Source of the DNA: Terriglobia bacterium | GTDB lineage: Bacteria > Acidobacteriota > Terriglobia > Bryobacterales > UBA6623 | Assembly (NCBI GenBank): GCA_009838515.1 | Contig: VXRL01000065.1 | Location: 62,001 to 126,000, forward strand | DNA: 64,000 nt | Direction of reading: 5' to 3' | Shown here: piece by piece, positions 40,199-52,238 of the stretch | Layout: each line of letters starts with the position of its first letter | How positions within the stretch are numbered: the first letter of the stretch is position 1 | Translations under genes and position numbers: made by a program | Notes under the pieces: model-generated | Databases searched by the model: none | Seen by the model: the letters and a program-made list of their open reading frames with translations, nothing else | Told to the model about the DNA's origin: nothing

Positions 40199-41242
40199 AT
40201 GGAACCGGTTCGTTTGGCCGTCGTCGGTGCCGGATTGGTCGGCAGCAAGCACGCACGACTGGTCAGTGCACTACCGGCTTCTTCACTCGTCGCGATCTGC
40301 GACCTCGATTCCCAGCGCAAGTCGGTGGCCGAGCGCTTCGATGTCCCGTTCTATCAGGATCTTGATGCTCTTCTGGCGGAGCGGAACCCCGAGGGAGTGA
40401 TCATCGCCACTCCCAACGGAACCCACTCTGCCGTTGCCGAGGCCTGCACTCGAACGGCCATCGACATGCTGATTGAGAAGCCGATCGCAAACACCGTTGC
40501 GGAGGCACAGAGGATCGTTCAGTCGGCGGAGGAGGCAGGGTGCCAGGTGCTTGTGGGCCAACACCGGCGCCACAACCCGTTGATTCAAGAGGCGCGCAGC
40601 ATCGTTCAGGGCGACACCCTCGGGCGTCTGATCGCGGTCTCGATCATGTGGGCCCTGCTAAAGCCGGCTGACTGGTACCAAGTCGATTGGCGGTGTCGCC
40701 GTCCGAGCGGCGGGCCGGTCATGATCAACCTCATTCACGACCTGGACGTCCTGCGCTTCATCTGCGGCGAGATCCGCCAAGTCTACGCGCAGTCAGGCTC
40801 GTCGGCGCGGGGACTTGAAGTCGAGGACTCCTTGAGCATCACGCTGTCCTTTGCCTCCGGAGCGCTGGGTTCGATAGTAGCCTCGGATGCTGCGCCCTCG
40901 CCTTGGTCGTATGAGCTGACCAGCGGGGAGAACTCGTACTACTTCCATACGAGTGCGAACAGCTACTACTTCCTCGGCACGCGGGCCTCACTGGCATTGC
41001 CCAAGATGGAACTGTGGCGCTATGCGGATCCGGCTCGAGTCGGCTGGCAGCACCCGTTGGAGCAGTCCCGGCGAAAGGTAGCCAGAGCAGATCCGCTCGT
41101 GCGGCAACTGGAGCATTTCTGCCGGGTGGTCAGGCGCAACGAACCGCCGCTTGTCGACGGCCGAGACGGAACCCGTTCGCTGGCGGTCGCGCTGGCTGTG
41201 CTGGAATCGATCGATCGAAAGACGCCGGTCGAGCTAGCTTGA
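40199..41242 (+). CDS. Gfo/Idh/MocA-family NAD(P)-dependent oxidoreductase
   Basis: 347 residues from the ATG at 40199; a TTG at 40163 is in frame but adds a non-conserved tail. N-terminal Rossmann fold with VVGAGLVGSKHARLV, a PNGTH turn, and the catalytic EKPIAN motif whose Lys is the proton donor. The C-terminal alpha/beta domain has VGQHRRHNPLIQEAR, GGPVMINLIHDLDVLRFI and DGRDGTRSLAVALAVLES. Oxidises or reduces a sugar, inositol or sugar-acid ring carbon. It lies next to the fucosidase operon (tail to tail), so use in sugar catabolism is plausible, but the substrate is open. Confidence 0.9.
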   Translation: MEPVRLAVVGAGLVGSKHARLVSALPASSLVAICDLDSQRKSVAERFDVPFYQDLDALLAERNPEGVIIATPNGTHSAVAEACTRTAIDMLIEKPIANTVAEAQRIVQSAEEAGCQVLVGQHRRHNPLIQEARSIVQGDTLGRLIAVSIMWALLKPADWYQVDWRCRRPSGGPVMINLIHDLDVLRFICGEIRQVYAQSGSSARGLEVEDSLSITLSFASGALGSIVASDAAPSPWSYELTSGENSYYFHTSANSYYFLGTRASLALPKMELWRYADPARVGWQHPLEQSRRKVARADPLVRQLEHFCRVVRRNEPPLVDGRDGTRSLAVALAVLESIDRKTPVELA

Positions 41243-41277
41243 CCTCGGAGGCTTGCAGTCGCGCTACGGCGCGTGCC

Positions 41278-42729
41278 CTACCCACGTTCGAGGCGCAGCG
41301 CGTGGGCGTGTCCCTCCGGTAGTGGCTCTGCCAGCGTTACCGTTAGCGTGCCATCGGCGATGGCCGCCGTCGGCGCTTGGGATTCTCCGAGTACCGTGAC
41401 ACTCACGTCCATGCTGTCTGTGCCCAGCTCGAGCGTGATGGTGTTCGACGTCGGCTGGCCGAGGACGATGGCGTAAACAGCGTCACCCTTGGACGTGAAG
41501 CGTACGGGGATTCCGTCGCCCGTCTCGCCGGTCGCCCTGTTCCAAGGTCGAGTCCCGTAGATGGCATCGCCGTTCTTGCGCAGCCAGCTGCCGAGCGTCC
41601 GCAAGCGGCTGGCTTGCAGCTCGGGGATGGTGCCGTCCGGCATCGGACCGGCGTTGAGCAGCAAGTTGCCGTTCTTGCTCACGATGTCGGCCAGCAGGTG
41701 GATCAGCTCGGCCTCTCCGATGGTGTGCTCGGCGGTCTCGACGCGGTTGTAGCCGAACGAGTAGCCGAGCCCGCGGCAGGTTTCCCACTTGTAGTCCGTG
41801 ATCTCGTCCATCTCGGCGTACTCGGGAGTGGTGAAATCGTGGTGCCGCTGGGGCGCTCCCTCCTTGCCGATCTCGAAGCGGTTGTTGATCAGGCCGTCGG
41901 GGTGGGTGTTGTAGAAGTCCGCCACGATCTGGGCGAGGTCAGCCTGTTCCGGGTACCCGATGTCGTTCCACAAGATGGTCGGATCGTACTTGGCGATCAG
42001 CTCGCGCCAGTGAGCGTCGGCGTAGTCGGCGAATTGCTGCGTGTGGATGATCGTGCCCCAGACCTTCTCGAGCGTGTCAATCGGTTCGGGGTTGAAGCTC
42101 CAATCCAGGCCTCCGGAGTAGTAAAAGCCCATGCGCATCTGCGCGGCCTTGATCGCGGCGGTCAGCTCGCCCACGACATCGCGGTCGGTAGACCTGCGTC
42201 CCTCGGGCAAGTTCGGATTCTCGATCTCGCTGGGCCAGAGGGTGAAGCCATCGTGATGCTTGGTCGTCAAGACGACATATCGCGCCCCGGCGTCCGCGAA
42301 GAGGCCGGCCATGGCACCGGGATCCCATGCTCTGAGCGCCTCGTTAAACTGCGGCGCGAAGTCCATGTAGTCGAAGTCTTCGCCGTAGGTCTTGCGGTGG
42401 TGCTCCTGGGTGGGCGAGCCATCGATCCGCAGCGAGTTGAGGTACCACTCCGCATAGGGGTTGTTGGCGAACCAGTGAGTGAAGTCAATCTCGCCGAGTT
42501 CGCCGGTCGGCGTGGCCCAAGCGGGGACCGAATACAGCCCCCAGTGCACGAAGATGCCGAGCTTGGCGTCGTCGTACCATTGCGGCACTTGGTGAGTCCG
42601 AATGGATTCCCAATTGGGTTCGAAGTGGCCGGAGGTCGCGGACCGCTGGTCCGAGCCGTTGCCGCATCCGTAGATCGCGCCGGCACCGGCGGCTGCCATG
42701 AAGGCGCGCCGCGAGAGTCTGGATTGCAT
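41278..42729 (-). CDS. GH29 alpha-L-fucosidase, Tat-exported lipoprotein
   Basis: 483 residues. Twin-arginine signal (LSRRAFMAAAGAGAIYGCG) with a Cys after the hydrophobic stretch. The GH29 TIM barrel shows YDDAKLGIFVHWGLYSVPAW, EWYLNS, ARYVVLTTKHHDGFTLWPS, GFYYSGGLDWSF and the nucleophile segment PTILWNDIGYPEQ (Asp). SKNGNLLLNAGPMPDGTI follows, then a C-terminal beta-sandwich with little conserved. Hydrolyses alpha-L-fucosyl residues from glycans with retention. It is the last gene of a three-gene operon behind the DUF1501 and DUF1549/DUF1553 genes (51 bases to the former), as in marine polysaccharide-degrading loci. Confidence 0.93.
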   Translation of the reverse strand: MQSRLSRRAFMAAAGAGAIYGCGNGSDQRSATSGHFEPNWESIRTHQVPQWYDDAKLGIFVHWGLYSVPAWATPTGELGEIDFTHWFANNPYAEWYLNSLRIDGSPTQEHHRKTYGEDFDYMDFAPQFNEALRAWDPGAMAGLFADAGARYVVLTTKHHDGFTLWPSEIENPNLPEGRRSTDRDVVGELTAAIKAAQMRMGFYYSGGLDWSFNPEPIDTLEKVWGTIIHTQQFADYADAHWRELIAKYDPTILWNDIGYPEQADLAQIVADFYNTHPDGLINNRFEIGKEGAPQRHHDFTTPEYAEMDEITDYKWETCRGLGYSFGYNRVETAEHTIGEAELIHLLADIVSKNGNLLLNAGPMPDGTIPELQASRLRTLGSWLRKNGDAIYGTRPWNRATGETGDGIPVRFTSKGDAVYAIVLGQPTSNTITLELGTDSMDVSVTVLGESQAPTAAIADGTLTVTLAEPLPEGHAHALRLERG

Positions 42730-42780
42730 TGCTGTAGTCTCCGAATCGAGGTGTGACGCGCACGCGGCGCTTGCTGGGAG

Positions 42781-44226
42781 CTACGCCAGCAGGGGTTCTA
42801 CGACCTCGCCGTGCACGTCGGTCAGGCGGAAGTGCCGACCTTGGTACTTGAACGTCAGCCGCTTGTGATCCACGCCGAGGCAGTGCAGGGCCGTCGCTTG
42901 CAGGTCGTACACATGCACCGGATCTTCGACGACGTTGTAGCAGTAGTCGTCGGTCTGTCCGTGCGTCGTGCCGGGCTTGATGCCGCCGCCCGCCATCCAC
43001 ATGGTGAAGCAGCGGGGGTGATGGTCGCGCCCGTAGTTGGTCTCGCTGAGCTTGCCCTGGCAATACACGGTGCGCCCGAACTCACCGCCCCAGATGACCA
43101 GCGTGTCCTGCAGCAGCCCGCGTTCCTTGAGATCCATGATCAGGGCCGCCGAGGCCTGGTCGGTGTCCCTTGCCTGAAGCCGGATGTCGCGAGGCAGGTC
43201 CGTGTGCTGGTCCCAGCCCCGGTGGAACAGCTGCACGAAACGCACGTCGCGCTCGGCCAGGCGGCGCGCCAGCAGGCAGTTGGCCGCATAAGTGCCCGGC
43301 TTGCGCGAGTCGGGGCCATAGCGTTCGAACACGTGCTCGGGCTCGCTGGAAAGATCCATCAACTCCGGCACCGAGGCCTGCATGCGGTAGGCCATCTCGT
43401 ACTGGGCGATCCTGGTCTCGATCTCCGGGTCGCCGAACTCCTGCGAGCGCAGCCGATTGATCTCCGAGACGGCATCCAGCATGCTGCGCCGAGTCGAGGA
43501 GTCAATGCCCTTCGGATTGGACAGGTAGAGCACGGGGTCGTCGCTTGAGCGGAACTTAACGCCCTGGTACCTTGACGGCAGGAATCCGGAGCCCCACAGC
43601 CGTGAGAAGAGGGGCTGGGACTGGTTGAGGTTGCTGCCCTGCGAGATCAGCACCACGAAACCGGGCAGGTCACGATTCGCGCTTCCGAGCCCGTAGCTCA
43701 CCCACGAGCCCATCGACGGGCGTCCCGGTTGCTGGAAGCCGCTCTGGATGAAGGTGATGGCCGGATCGTGGTTGATGGCATCGGTCTGCACCGTCTTCAC
43801 CAGGGAGATGTCGTCGACGACCTTGGCGGTGTGCGGCAGCAGCTCGCTCAGCTCTGTGCCCGACAGCCCGTGCGGCTGGAACTTGAACAGCGACGCGGCG
43901 ACCGGCAGGCGGTCTTGGCCCGAGGTCATGCCCGTGATGCGCTGTCCCTTGCGCACCGAGTCGGGCAGGTCCTGGCCGTGATACTTGCGCAGCAGGGGCT
44001 TGTGGTCGAACAGGTCGATCTGCGACGGCGCCCCCGACTGGAACATGTAGATGACGCGCTTGGCCCGCGGCGCAAAGTGGGGCAGGTCGGGACGGCCCCC
44101 GGCTGTCGCGCCGTAGCCCTCGCCCCGCAGCAGGAACGACAGCGCCATCGGGCCGATACCGGCCGCTGTGCGGCCGAAGAACTGGCGTCGCGTCGCGAGC
44201 AGGTCTCGCTCGAGCTGGGGGTTCAT
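42781..44226 (-). CDS. DUF1501 protein, Tat-exported
   Basis: 481 residues. Twin-arginine-like N-terminus ([22 protein letters not shown]). DUF1501 landmarks: [80 protein letters not shown] and [21 protein letters not shown]. This is an alkaline-phosphatase/sulfatase-like fold that is nearly always encoded next to a DUF1549/DUF1553 protein in Planctomycetes, Verrucomicrobia and Acidobacteria; the pair's biochemistry is not established. Its ATG is 7 bases after the stop of the upstream gene, so expression is coupled. Confidence 0.93.
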   Translation of the reverse strand: MNPQLERDLLATRRQFFGRTAAGIGPMALSFLLRGEGYGATAGGRPDLPHFAPRAKRVIYMFQSGAPSQIDLFDHKPLLRKYHGQDLPDSVRKGQRITGMTSGQDRLPVAASLFKFQPHGLSGTELSELLPHTAKVVDDISLVKTVQTDAINHDPAITFIQSGFQQPGRPSMGSWVSYGLGSANRDLPGFVVLISQGSNLNQSQPLFSRLWGSGFLPSRYQGVKFRSSDDPVLYLSNPKGIDSSTRRSMLDAVSEINRLRSQEFGDPEIETRIAQYEMAYRMQASVPELMDLSSEPEHVFERYGPDSRKPGTYAANCLLARRLAERDVRFVQLFHRGWDQHTDLPRDIRLQARDTDQASAALIMDLKERGLLQDTLVIWGGEFGRTVYCQGKLSETNYGRDHHPRCFTMWMAGGGIKPGTTHGQTDDYCYNVVEDPVHVYDLQATALHCLGVDHKRLTFKYQGRHFRLTDVHGEVVEPLLA

Positions 44227-44233
44227 CGCCGCA

Positions 44234-47506
<3,273 letters not shown>

Positions 47507-48069
47507 CAGCGTGCCTTTGTGTCTAGTGTACGGTTTTGACCGTTCTTCGGGCCAGCAGTGGCTGCGGCAAGGACGCTCGTTCGAGCGAATGTGGGTCAGC
47601 CATGTCGTGACAGAGAACCCGGAGGTGTCTTTCCCCGGCCGCTCCCTGGATAGGGAGTTCGGTGGCCTGCGCATCCTGCCTCGCGATCACAACGAACGCC
47701 CGTAGGTGCATGGCTCGAATCCATGCTCATCGATGTGATCGAGCGATCTGCGGAGATTGTGCAGCGACGCCGGGGACGCGTGCTCTCTTGGAGACCGCAG
47801 CGAGACGGCCTGGGTCATCGCAGGTTCGCCGACGCTCGTCAAGCTCTCGTCCGCGCACCCGATCGGTCTGGCGGGGGACGCATGCAACCACACAATTGTT
47901 GTCATCGCCTTGGAGACGCCCGCGGTGATCGCGGTGGTCGAAACTGCGCTTTTTTCTGCCGCGCTACTTGCGCATGAGCCTATCGACGACTCCGGAGTAC
48001 CTTGCCGCACGGTACGACAAGACCTCTGGCGTGATCGACGCAGCCGTATTCGTGTTTTCATAGGTACTA
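47507..48069. other. 563-base divergent intergenic region with a nested inverted repeat
   Basis: Separates the DUF1553-DUF1501-fucosidase operon from the polysaccharide lyase. At 47684-47741 an outer repeat CGATCACAACGA / TCGATGTGATCG (11 of 12 matches) encloses GCATGG-CTCGAAT-CCATGC (47708-47726), which looks like a tRNA T-arm. No acceptor, D-arm or anticodon fits around it. Frames up to 175 codons exist on both strands here, but with overlapping shadow composition and no family match. Confidence 0.4.
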
Positions 48070-51042
48070 GTGATCGTGCCCGTTGAATTGGTATCGGGCG
48101 CTGTCGGCATCGGCAGCCTGTTCGGCCTGCCCGAGGCGTGCGGCCTGAACCAAGCGCTGGTGAGCTGGCTGCTCGTGTGGGGCGTGGGAGCCTGCTGCGG
48201 GTCTGAATCCCCACGAGCCGCTCTCGGGCCAGGGCTCCGGGCGGCTCTCGCCTGTCTGTGCGTGGTTCTGACCGGGCCGCTCCATGCTAGTACGGGGAAC
48301 ACGGACGAGTTGGTTCAGAAATACGAGAACCTGCTACTTGTTACGTCGGATGAATACGAAGACCTACCGGCCGCCAAGGCTGCTGTCGAGGGGCATATGC
48401 TGGGCCGGTTCAGACGCGCGGTGCGCCGGGTCGAGTCGTTTGCTTTCGCCCGCCGGGGCCAGCTGGCCTATTTCGCCAGAATGCCCGCGACCGAGACGGA
48501 CCAGCCGGCCGAGGAGCAACCGGCTGGGGAGAGCAATAGTGAATTCCATCGTCTATTCAACGACACTGCGCTATCGCTGGCGTACGCCTATCAAACGCCG
48601 GGAACGGTCGACCGCACGAACCCGTACTACCAGGACCCGGGGGTGCTGCAGCAGTACCTCTCGATACTTGACTATGCCTACAGCCGCGGCCTCACCGAAG
48701 ACGCATGGCTCCCCGATCACGCAGGAACCGCCAGCGCAAGGGCCATCGAACGGGGATTGGAGCGCACCTCCGGCGATTTTTCCCAGGTGTCGTTGCGCTT
48801 CGGCGGATTCATCCAGAGCATCTTCTTGATGCGCGGGGCCCTCGCCGAAGCGGGCCTGCTGGCGAAGTACAGGGCGGTCGTCCGCAATCTGGTCGTGAAC
48901 TGCGGCGTGTTGTACGGAGCGTTCTCTCGCATCGCGAGGGAAGATGCGGGGGTTACCTACCCGGACCCCCTGCCAATCGTCCAGCAATATCATCTCAATG
49001 CCGACGGGCTGCGTCTTTTCGTCGACTATTTCTGGCCGTACTATCTGCTTGTCGACGACCCCTCCGAACGCAGCATGATGGCCGCGATCCTGTACCAGGT
49101 CGTCGACACGAACATCGCGGTCAAGCCTGGAAGCTACGGCACCATCAAGCCGGACGGGGTAGGCTTTCACCATCACGGGGTCTATGCCAGCGCCTACGCG
49201 CCCCACGCCTTCGAAGTGGCCGCCCAGCTGCTCTACCTGCTGAAGGGCACGACCTTCTACCGCACGGAGAACGTTGAAGCGGTGAAGCTGGCGCTTGAGA
49301 CCTACCGCGTGATGGTGCAAAGGTACTCGTCCTCTTTCGCGCTTCGAGGGCGTTTCGTCGGAGGGGACGCCGAAGGCAGATCCCGCGCTATTGCCAAGGC
49401 CATGGCGTACCTCGCCCATCCAGACGGAGCTGACGACATGGATATGAAGGCCCGGTTCCTTGAATTCTTCGACCCGGAGTACTTCTTCTCCGAGGAGCGA
49501 AGACAACCGTTTTCCGATGGATCTCGGGGCCTTGCCATTCAGGGCATGGGCATTTACCGCCTGATTTCGGACCTCCAAGGTTCCGGCATCGAGCCGAGCG
49601 AGGCCCCCACCGGAGTCTGGATCAAGCCCTACGCTGCGGCTGGCTTCTTCCGTCGGGGCGACTGGCTGGTCACGGCGAAGGGCTTCAGCCAATACTTTTG
49701 GAACTACGAGAACGAGTTCGACAATCACGAGAACAGCTTCGGCCAGAACTGGGCGTACGGGTCCCTTATGGTCTTCAGCGCGGGCACTCCGATCAGCGAT
49801 CTGGCCTCTGGCCACGCTCTCTTCAGCGGCTGGGACTGGTACCACGTCCCGGGAACGACGGCGAGTCACTACGCCATCGAGGAACATTCCGACCAGGGCT
49901 TGAAGGCGTTGCGCAGGGAACTGGGAATCCCGCAGAGAGATACCCATCGCAACTACAACAGTCGGACGTACGTCGGCGGCGTGAGCCTGGGCGATCACGG
50001 CTTCTTCGTGCAGGATCTGGCAGCCGTGCCATTCACGGCGCCGACAGACCTGCGGGGCTGGAAGAGCTATTTCTTCGTGGGCGACCAAGTCCTGGCCCTA
50101 GGGAGCCACATCCGCGGCGGCACAGAGAACGACGAGACCCATACCACGATCTTCCAGACGTATCTGGAGGACCCCACCACGGCGACCCAAGTCAACGGGG
50201 AACAATTGACCGGCCTCGAGACGATGCAGGAGCACCCGGCGGGGACTGCCGTCAAGCTGACCGACAGCGTCGGAAACAGCTTCTACCTATCGGCCAGCAC
50301 GGCCGATCTGACGGTGACCCGAAGGCTCCAGCAGAGCATGTCGCTTTCCTACGAAGCGACTGAAGGGGCATTCGCCACGGCCTATCTGAATCACGGGATC
50401 AGGACGTATGGGGGCAGCTACGAGTACGTGGTCATCCCGGCCGACGCGGACGCCGCGAAGCTGGATCAGGTGGCAGCCGATCCTTCAGCCTACTACCAGG
50501 TGCTCGATTCGACACAAATGCACTTGGTTCGCTTCCCACAACAGGAAATCACGGCTTACGCATTCTACGAGGCGGTCGAGACGCCTGACGAGGAACTGGT
50601 GCGGGCTGTCAATCAACCCGCGGCAGTGATCATCCAGGAGCAGGAAGTGGAGGAAGAGCAGACGCAGGACGCAGAGACCGGGCAGATGCAGGAAGCGGAG
50701 GCAGGGCCGAATCCCGTCCGGCTGGCTGCCAGCGTCCCGGACATCGGATGGCAGGTCGACCCGAGAATCTTCCGAGAGGGTCTCAACTACGCGTCCCGGC
50801 ATTTTGCCTTCCAGCGCGCAAGGGAGCACACCCTGAGGCTGGTGCTGCGGGGGAACTGGTGCCCGGACGAGTCGACGGCGCCATTTGGATCCGAATGGAT
50901 TTCGCTGTCCGGAGAGACGCTGCTTCAGCTGCGGTGCAGCGACGGGCTCGCCACCGAGATCCTGCTGAGACCGTGCCCAACCGCCCCCGCAGAGCCCGAA
51001 GTGGGAATGGAGGAAATGCTGCTGCGCTGGCTCAACGATTAG
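48070..51042 (+). CDS. polysaccharide lyase family 8 (chondroitin/hyaluronan lyase-like), exported
   Basis: 990 residues as opened by the ATG at 48070; the true start may lie downstream, because a signal-like segment (LRAALACLCVVLTGPLHAS) ends at about residue 73. An alpha/alpha-toroid domain (about 80-450) carries the catalytic stretch KPDGVGFHHHGVYASAYAPH (His and Tyr as in chondroitinase ABC-type enzymes). It is followed by beta-sandwich domains with WIKPYAAAGFFRRGDWLV, NYENEFDNHENSFGQNWAYG, NYNSRTYVGGVSLGDHG and a TYGGSYEYVVIP block. Cleaves uronic-acid-containing glycans by beta-elimination. An unusual acidic Gln/Glu-rich linker (about 855-880) precedes the C-terminal domain. Together with the fucosidase it points to host or algal glycosaminoglycan-like substrates. 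Confidence 0.88.
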   Translation: MIVPVELVSGAVGIGSLFGLPEACGLNQALVSWLLVWGVGACCGSESPRAALGPGLRAALACLCVVLTGPLHASTGNTDELVQKYENLLLVTSDEYEDLPAAKAAVEGHMLGRFRRAVRRVESFAFARRGQLAYFARMPATETDQPAEEQPAGESNSEFHRLFNDTALSLAYAYQTPGTVDRTNPYYQDPGVLQQYLSILDYAYSRGLTEDAWLPDHAGTASARAIERGLERTSGDFSQVSLRFGGFIQSIFLMRGALAEAGLLAKYRAVVRNLVVNCGVLYGAFSRIAREDAGVTYPDPLPIVQQYHLNADGLRLFVDYFWPYYLLVDDPSERSMMAAILYQVVDTNIAVKPGSYGTIKPDGVGFHHHGVYASAYAPHAFEVAAQLLYLLKGTTFYRTENVEAVKLALETYRVMVQRYSSSFALRGRFVGGDAEGRSRAIAKAMAYLAHPDGADDMDMKARFLEFFDPEYFFSEERRQPFSDGSRGLAIQGMGIYRLISDLQGSGIEPSEAPTGVWIKPYAAAGFFRRGDWLVTAKGFSQYFWNYENEFDNHENSFGQNWAYGSLMVFSAGTPISDLASGHALFSGWDWYHVPGTTASHYAIEEHSDQGLKALRRELGIPQRDTHRNYNSRTYVGGVSLGDHGFFVQDLAAVPFTAPTDLRGWKSYFFVGDQVLALGSHIRGGTENDETHTTIFQTYLEDPTTATQVNGEQLTGLETMQEHPAGTAVKLTDSVGNSFYLSASTADLTVTRRLQQSMSLSYEATEGAFATAYLNHGIRTYGGSYEYVVIPADADAAKLDQVAADPSAYYQVLDSTQMHLVRFPQQEITAYAFYEAVETPDEELVRAVNQPAAVIIQEQEVEEEQTQDAETGQMQEAEAGPNPVRLAASVPDIGWQVDPRIFREGLNYASRHFAFQRAREHTLRLVLRGNWCPDESTAPFGSEWISLSGETLLQLRCSDGLATEILLRPCPTAPAEPEVGMEEMLLRWLND

Positions 51043-51256
51043 AGTCTACGGAAGGGTAGGTGCGCGATCGACCGTCAGGTGTTGTTGAGCGGGTGCATCC
51101 AGCGCAACCCTGAGCCGAGCCTGGTCGTGTGCATCTCGAATCAGCGAACACCCATCACCTTCATCGTGATGCAGAGCGGCTGGTCCCTGAGTGGTCACGG
51201 CATTCAGCGGAAAATCGCTCAGTTCCAAACGTGCAAATTAGCATTGCCGCCAACAG

Positions 51257-51709
51257 TTAGCGGTTGCCTCTGGGCTGCTGTACGGGATCGATAATCGTCA
51301 GAAACGGGAAATGACGGAAATCGCGGTCGCAGGTGCATTTTCGGCTCACGCCGTGCTCGCGCATCAGCACAGCCGTGTGAAGATCGTGCATCAGGTTTCC
51401 GCGAAGGTCGGGAAACTCGGACATAGTTTGCGCCAGAACTTCTGTGTGACGAGGAGTTGGAACCAGCAGGTCAAACCCGGGTGATTCCAGCAATCTGGCA
51501 AGATAGCGATGTCCGTCGTTCGGGCTCCACGGCAGTTGAAGCACACGAGGGTGTGTGGTCACTCTCAGGAACTCGAAGCACACGCTCCAAGTAAGGAGCG
51601 CCTGGGAAGGACCCTCGCGTGAATCTGCAAACCACTGGCTACACGGAAGATGAAACGATGAATCCGTGTTGGCGCCCTACACAAGGACGTTCGTGTCGAC
51701 CAGCAGCAC
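51257..51709 (-). pseudogene. vapC: vapC-like PIN toxin interrupted by one amber codon
   Basis: Reading from the GTG at 51709: VLLVDTNVLV, then TAG (51677-51679), then GANTDSSFHLPC and on to the natural end at TAA. The TAG replaces the residue that is normally Tyr in the LVDTNVLVYA motif. The rest is a full PIN domain (VCFEFLRVTTHPRVL, MHDLHTAVLMREHGV, CDRDFRHFPFLTIIDP), with no frameshift. It starts one base after the end of the equally amber-interrupted vapB. Either a young pseudogene or a product of amber readthrough. Confidence 0.8.
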
Positions 51710-51710
51710 C

Positions 51711-51962
51711 CTACTCCTCTTCCATCACCTTGTAAAGCAGGTCGCGGTTCGAGATGTCGACCAGTTCCTTGCCGCCGCTCTAGGTCGGTAGCGGCCGAAG
51801 CTCAGTTGGCGGCGGGTCGGAGGGCGCCGGCTCAGAGAGGACACGCTCCAAGCCGGTCTCCACGAGCCGGGACGTCTCGGTCCCTCGCTTAGCAGCCTCT
51901 TCCCGGAGTCGCTACATGACGGAGTCGGCGATGTTCAGCGTCGTCCTCACGTGGAAAACCAT
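51711..51962 (-). pseudogene. vapB: vapB-like RHH antitoxin interrupted by two amber codons
   Basis: From the ATG at 51962: MVFHVRTTLNIADSVM, TAG (51912-51914), RLREEAAKRGTETSRLVETG and LERVLSEPAPSDPPPTELRPLPT, TAG (51780-51782), SGGKELVDISNRDLLYKVME, EE, final TAG. The frame is intact over 84 codons, and both internal stops are amber. It is a typical antitoxin of the VapB type, with a ribbon-helix-helix N-terminus and an LVDISNRDLLY toxin-binding tail. One base separates it from the toxin. Confidence 0.8.
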
Positions 51963-52008
51963 ATCAAGCCTAAGCGCCGGTCGGTTCAGTGTCTTGTAAC
52001 TTCTGACA

Positions 52009-52161
52009 TTGCGGGCGAGCCATGTTTCACCAGTTCTTGGCGAGGCATCGGACGAGGTGATCAAGAACTGCGTTGTTCGTGTCACAGACGACGAGGAGCG
52101 CAAGATTTGCTACGCCACGGTGAAGAAGCTCAAGTTCGTCCACCTGAGAATCGTTCCGTGA
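52009..52161 (+). CDS. short unrecognised frame, possible gene fragment
   Basis: 50 codons from a TTG: LRASHVSPVLGEASDEVIKN followed by CVVRVTDDEERKICYATVKK and LKFVHLRIVP. The composition looks like a real protein (alternating charged and hydrophobic residues, a good beta-strand at the end), but no family is recognised and no ribosome site is seen. It lies between the broken vapBC pair and the TnpB element, in a stretch with signs of decay, and may be the 3' end of a lost gene. Confidence 0.25.
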   Translation: MRASHVSPVLGEASDEVIKNCVVRVTDDEERKICYATVKKLKFVHLRIVP

Positions 52162-52238
52162 CGAAGCACTAGCCTTCGATCCCGGCCCCCGGGGGGCGTG
52201 TTCCAGGATTTCTGCGGATTCCCCCTTGCAGTAGTCTT

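Noticed and set aside
47708-47726. Possible tRNA or selC gene, from the T-arm-like hairpin
   Set aside because: No acceptor, D-arm or anticodon can be drawn around it and there is no CCA. The other tRNAs found here do not include tRNA-Sec.
47687-48214. 175-codon minus-strand and 109-codon plus-strand frames in the divergent gap
   Set aside because: They overlap each other and the start of the PL8 gene, have no recognisable family and no ribosome site; kept only as a gap description.
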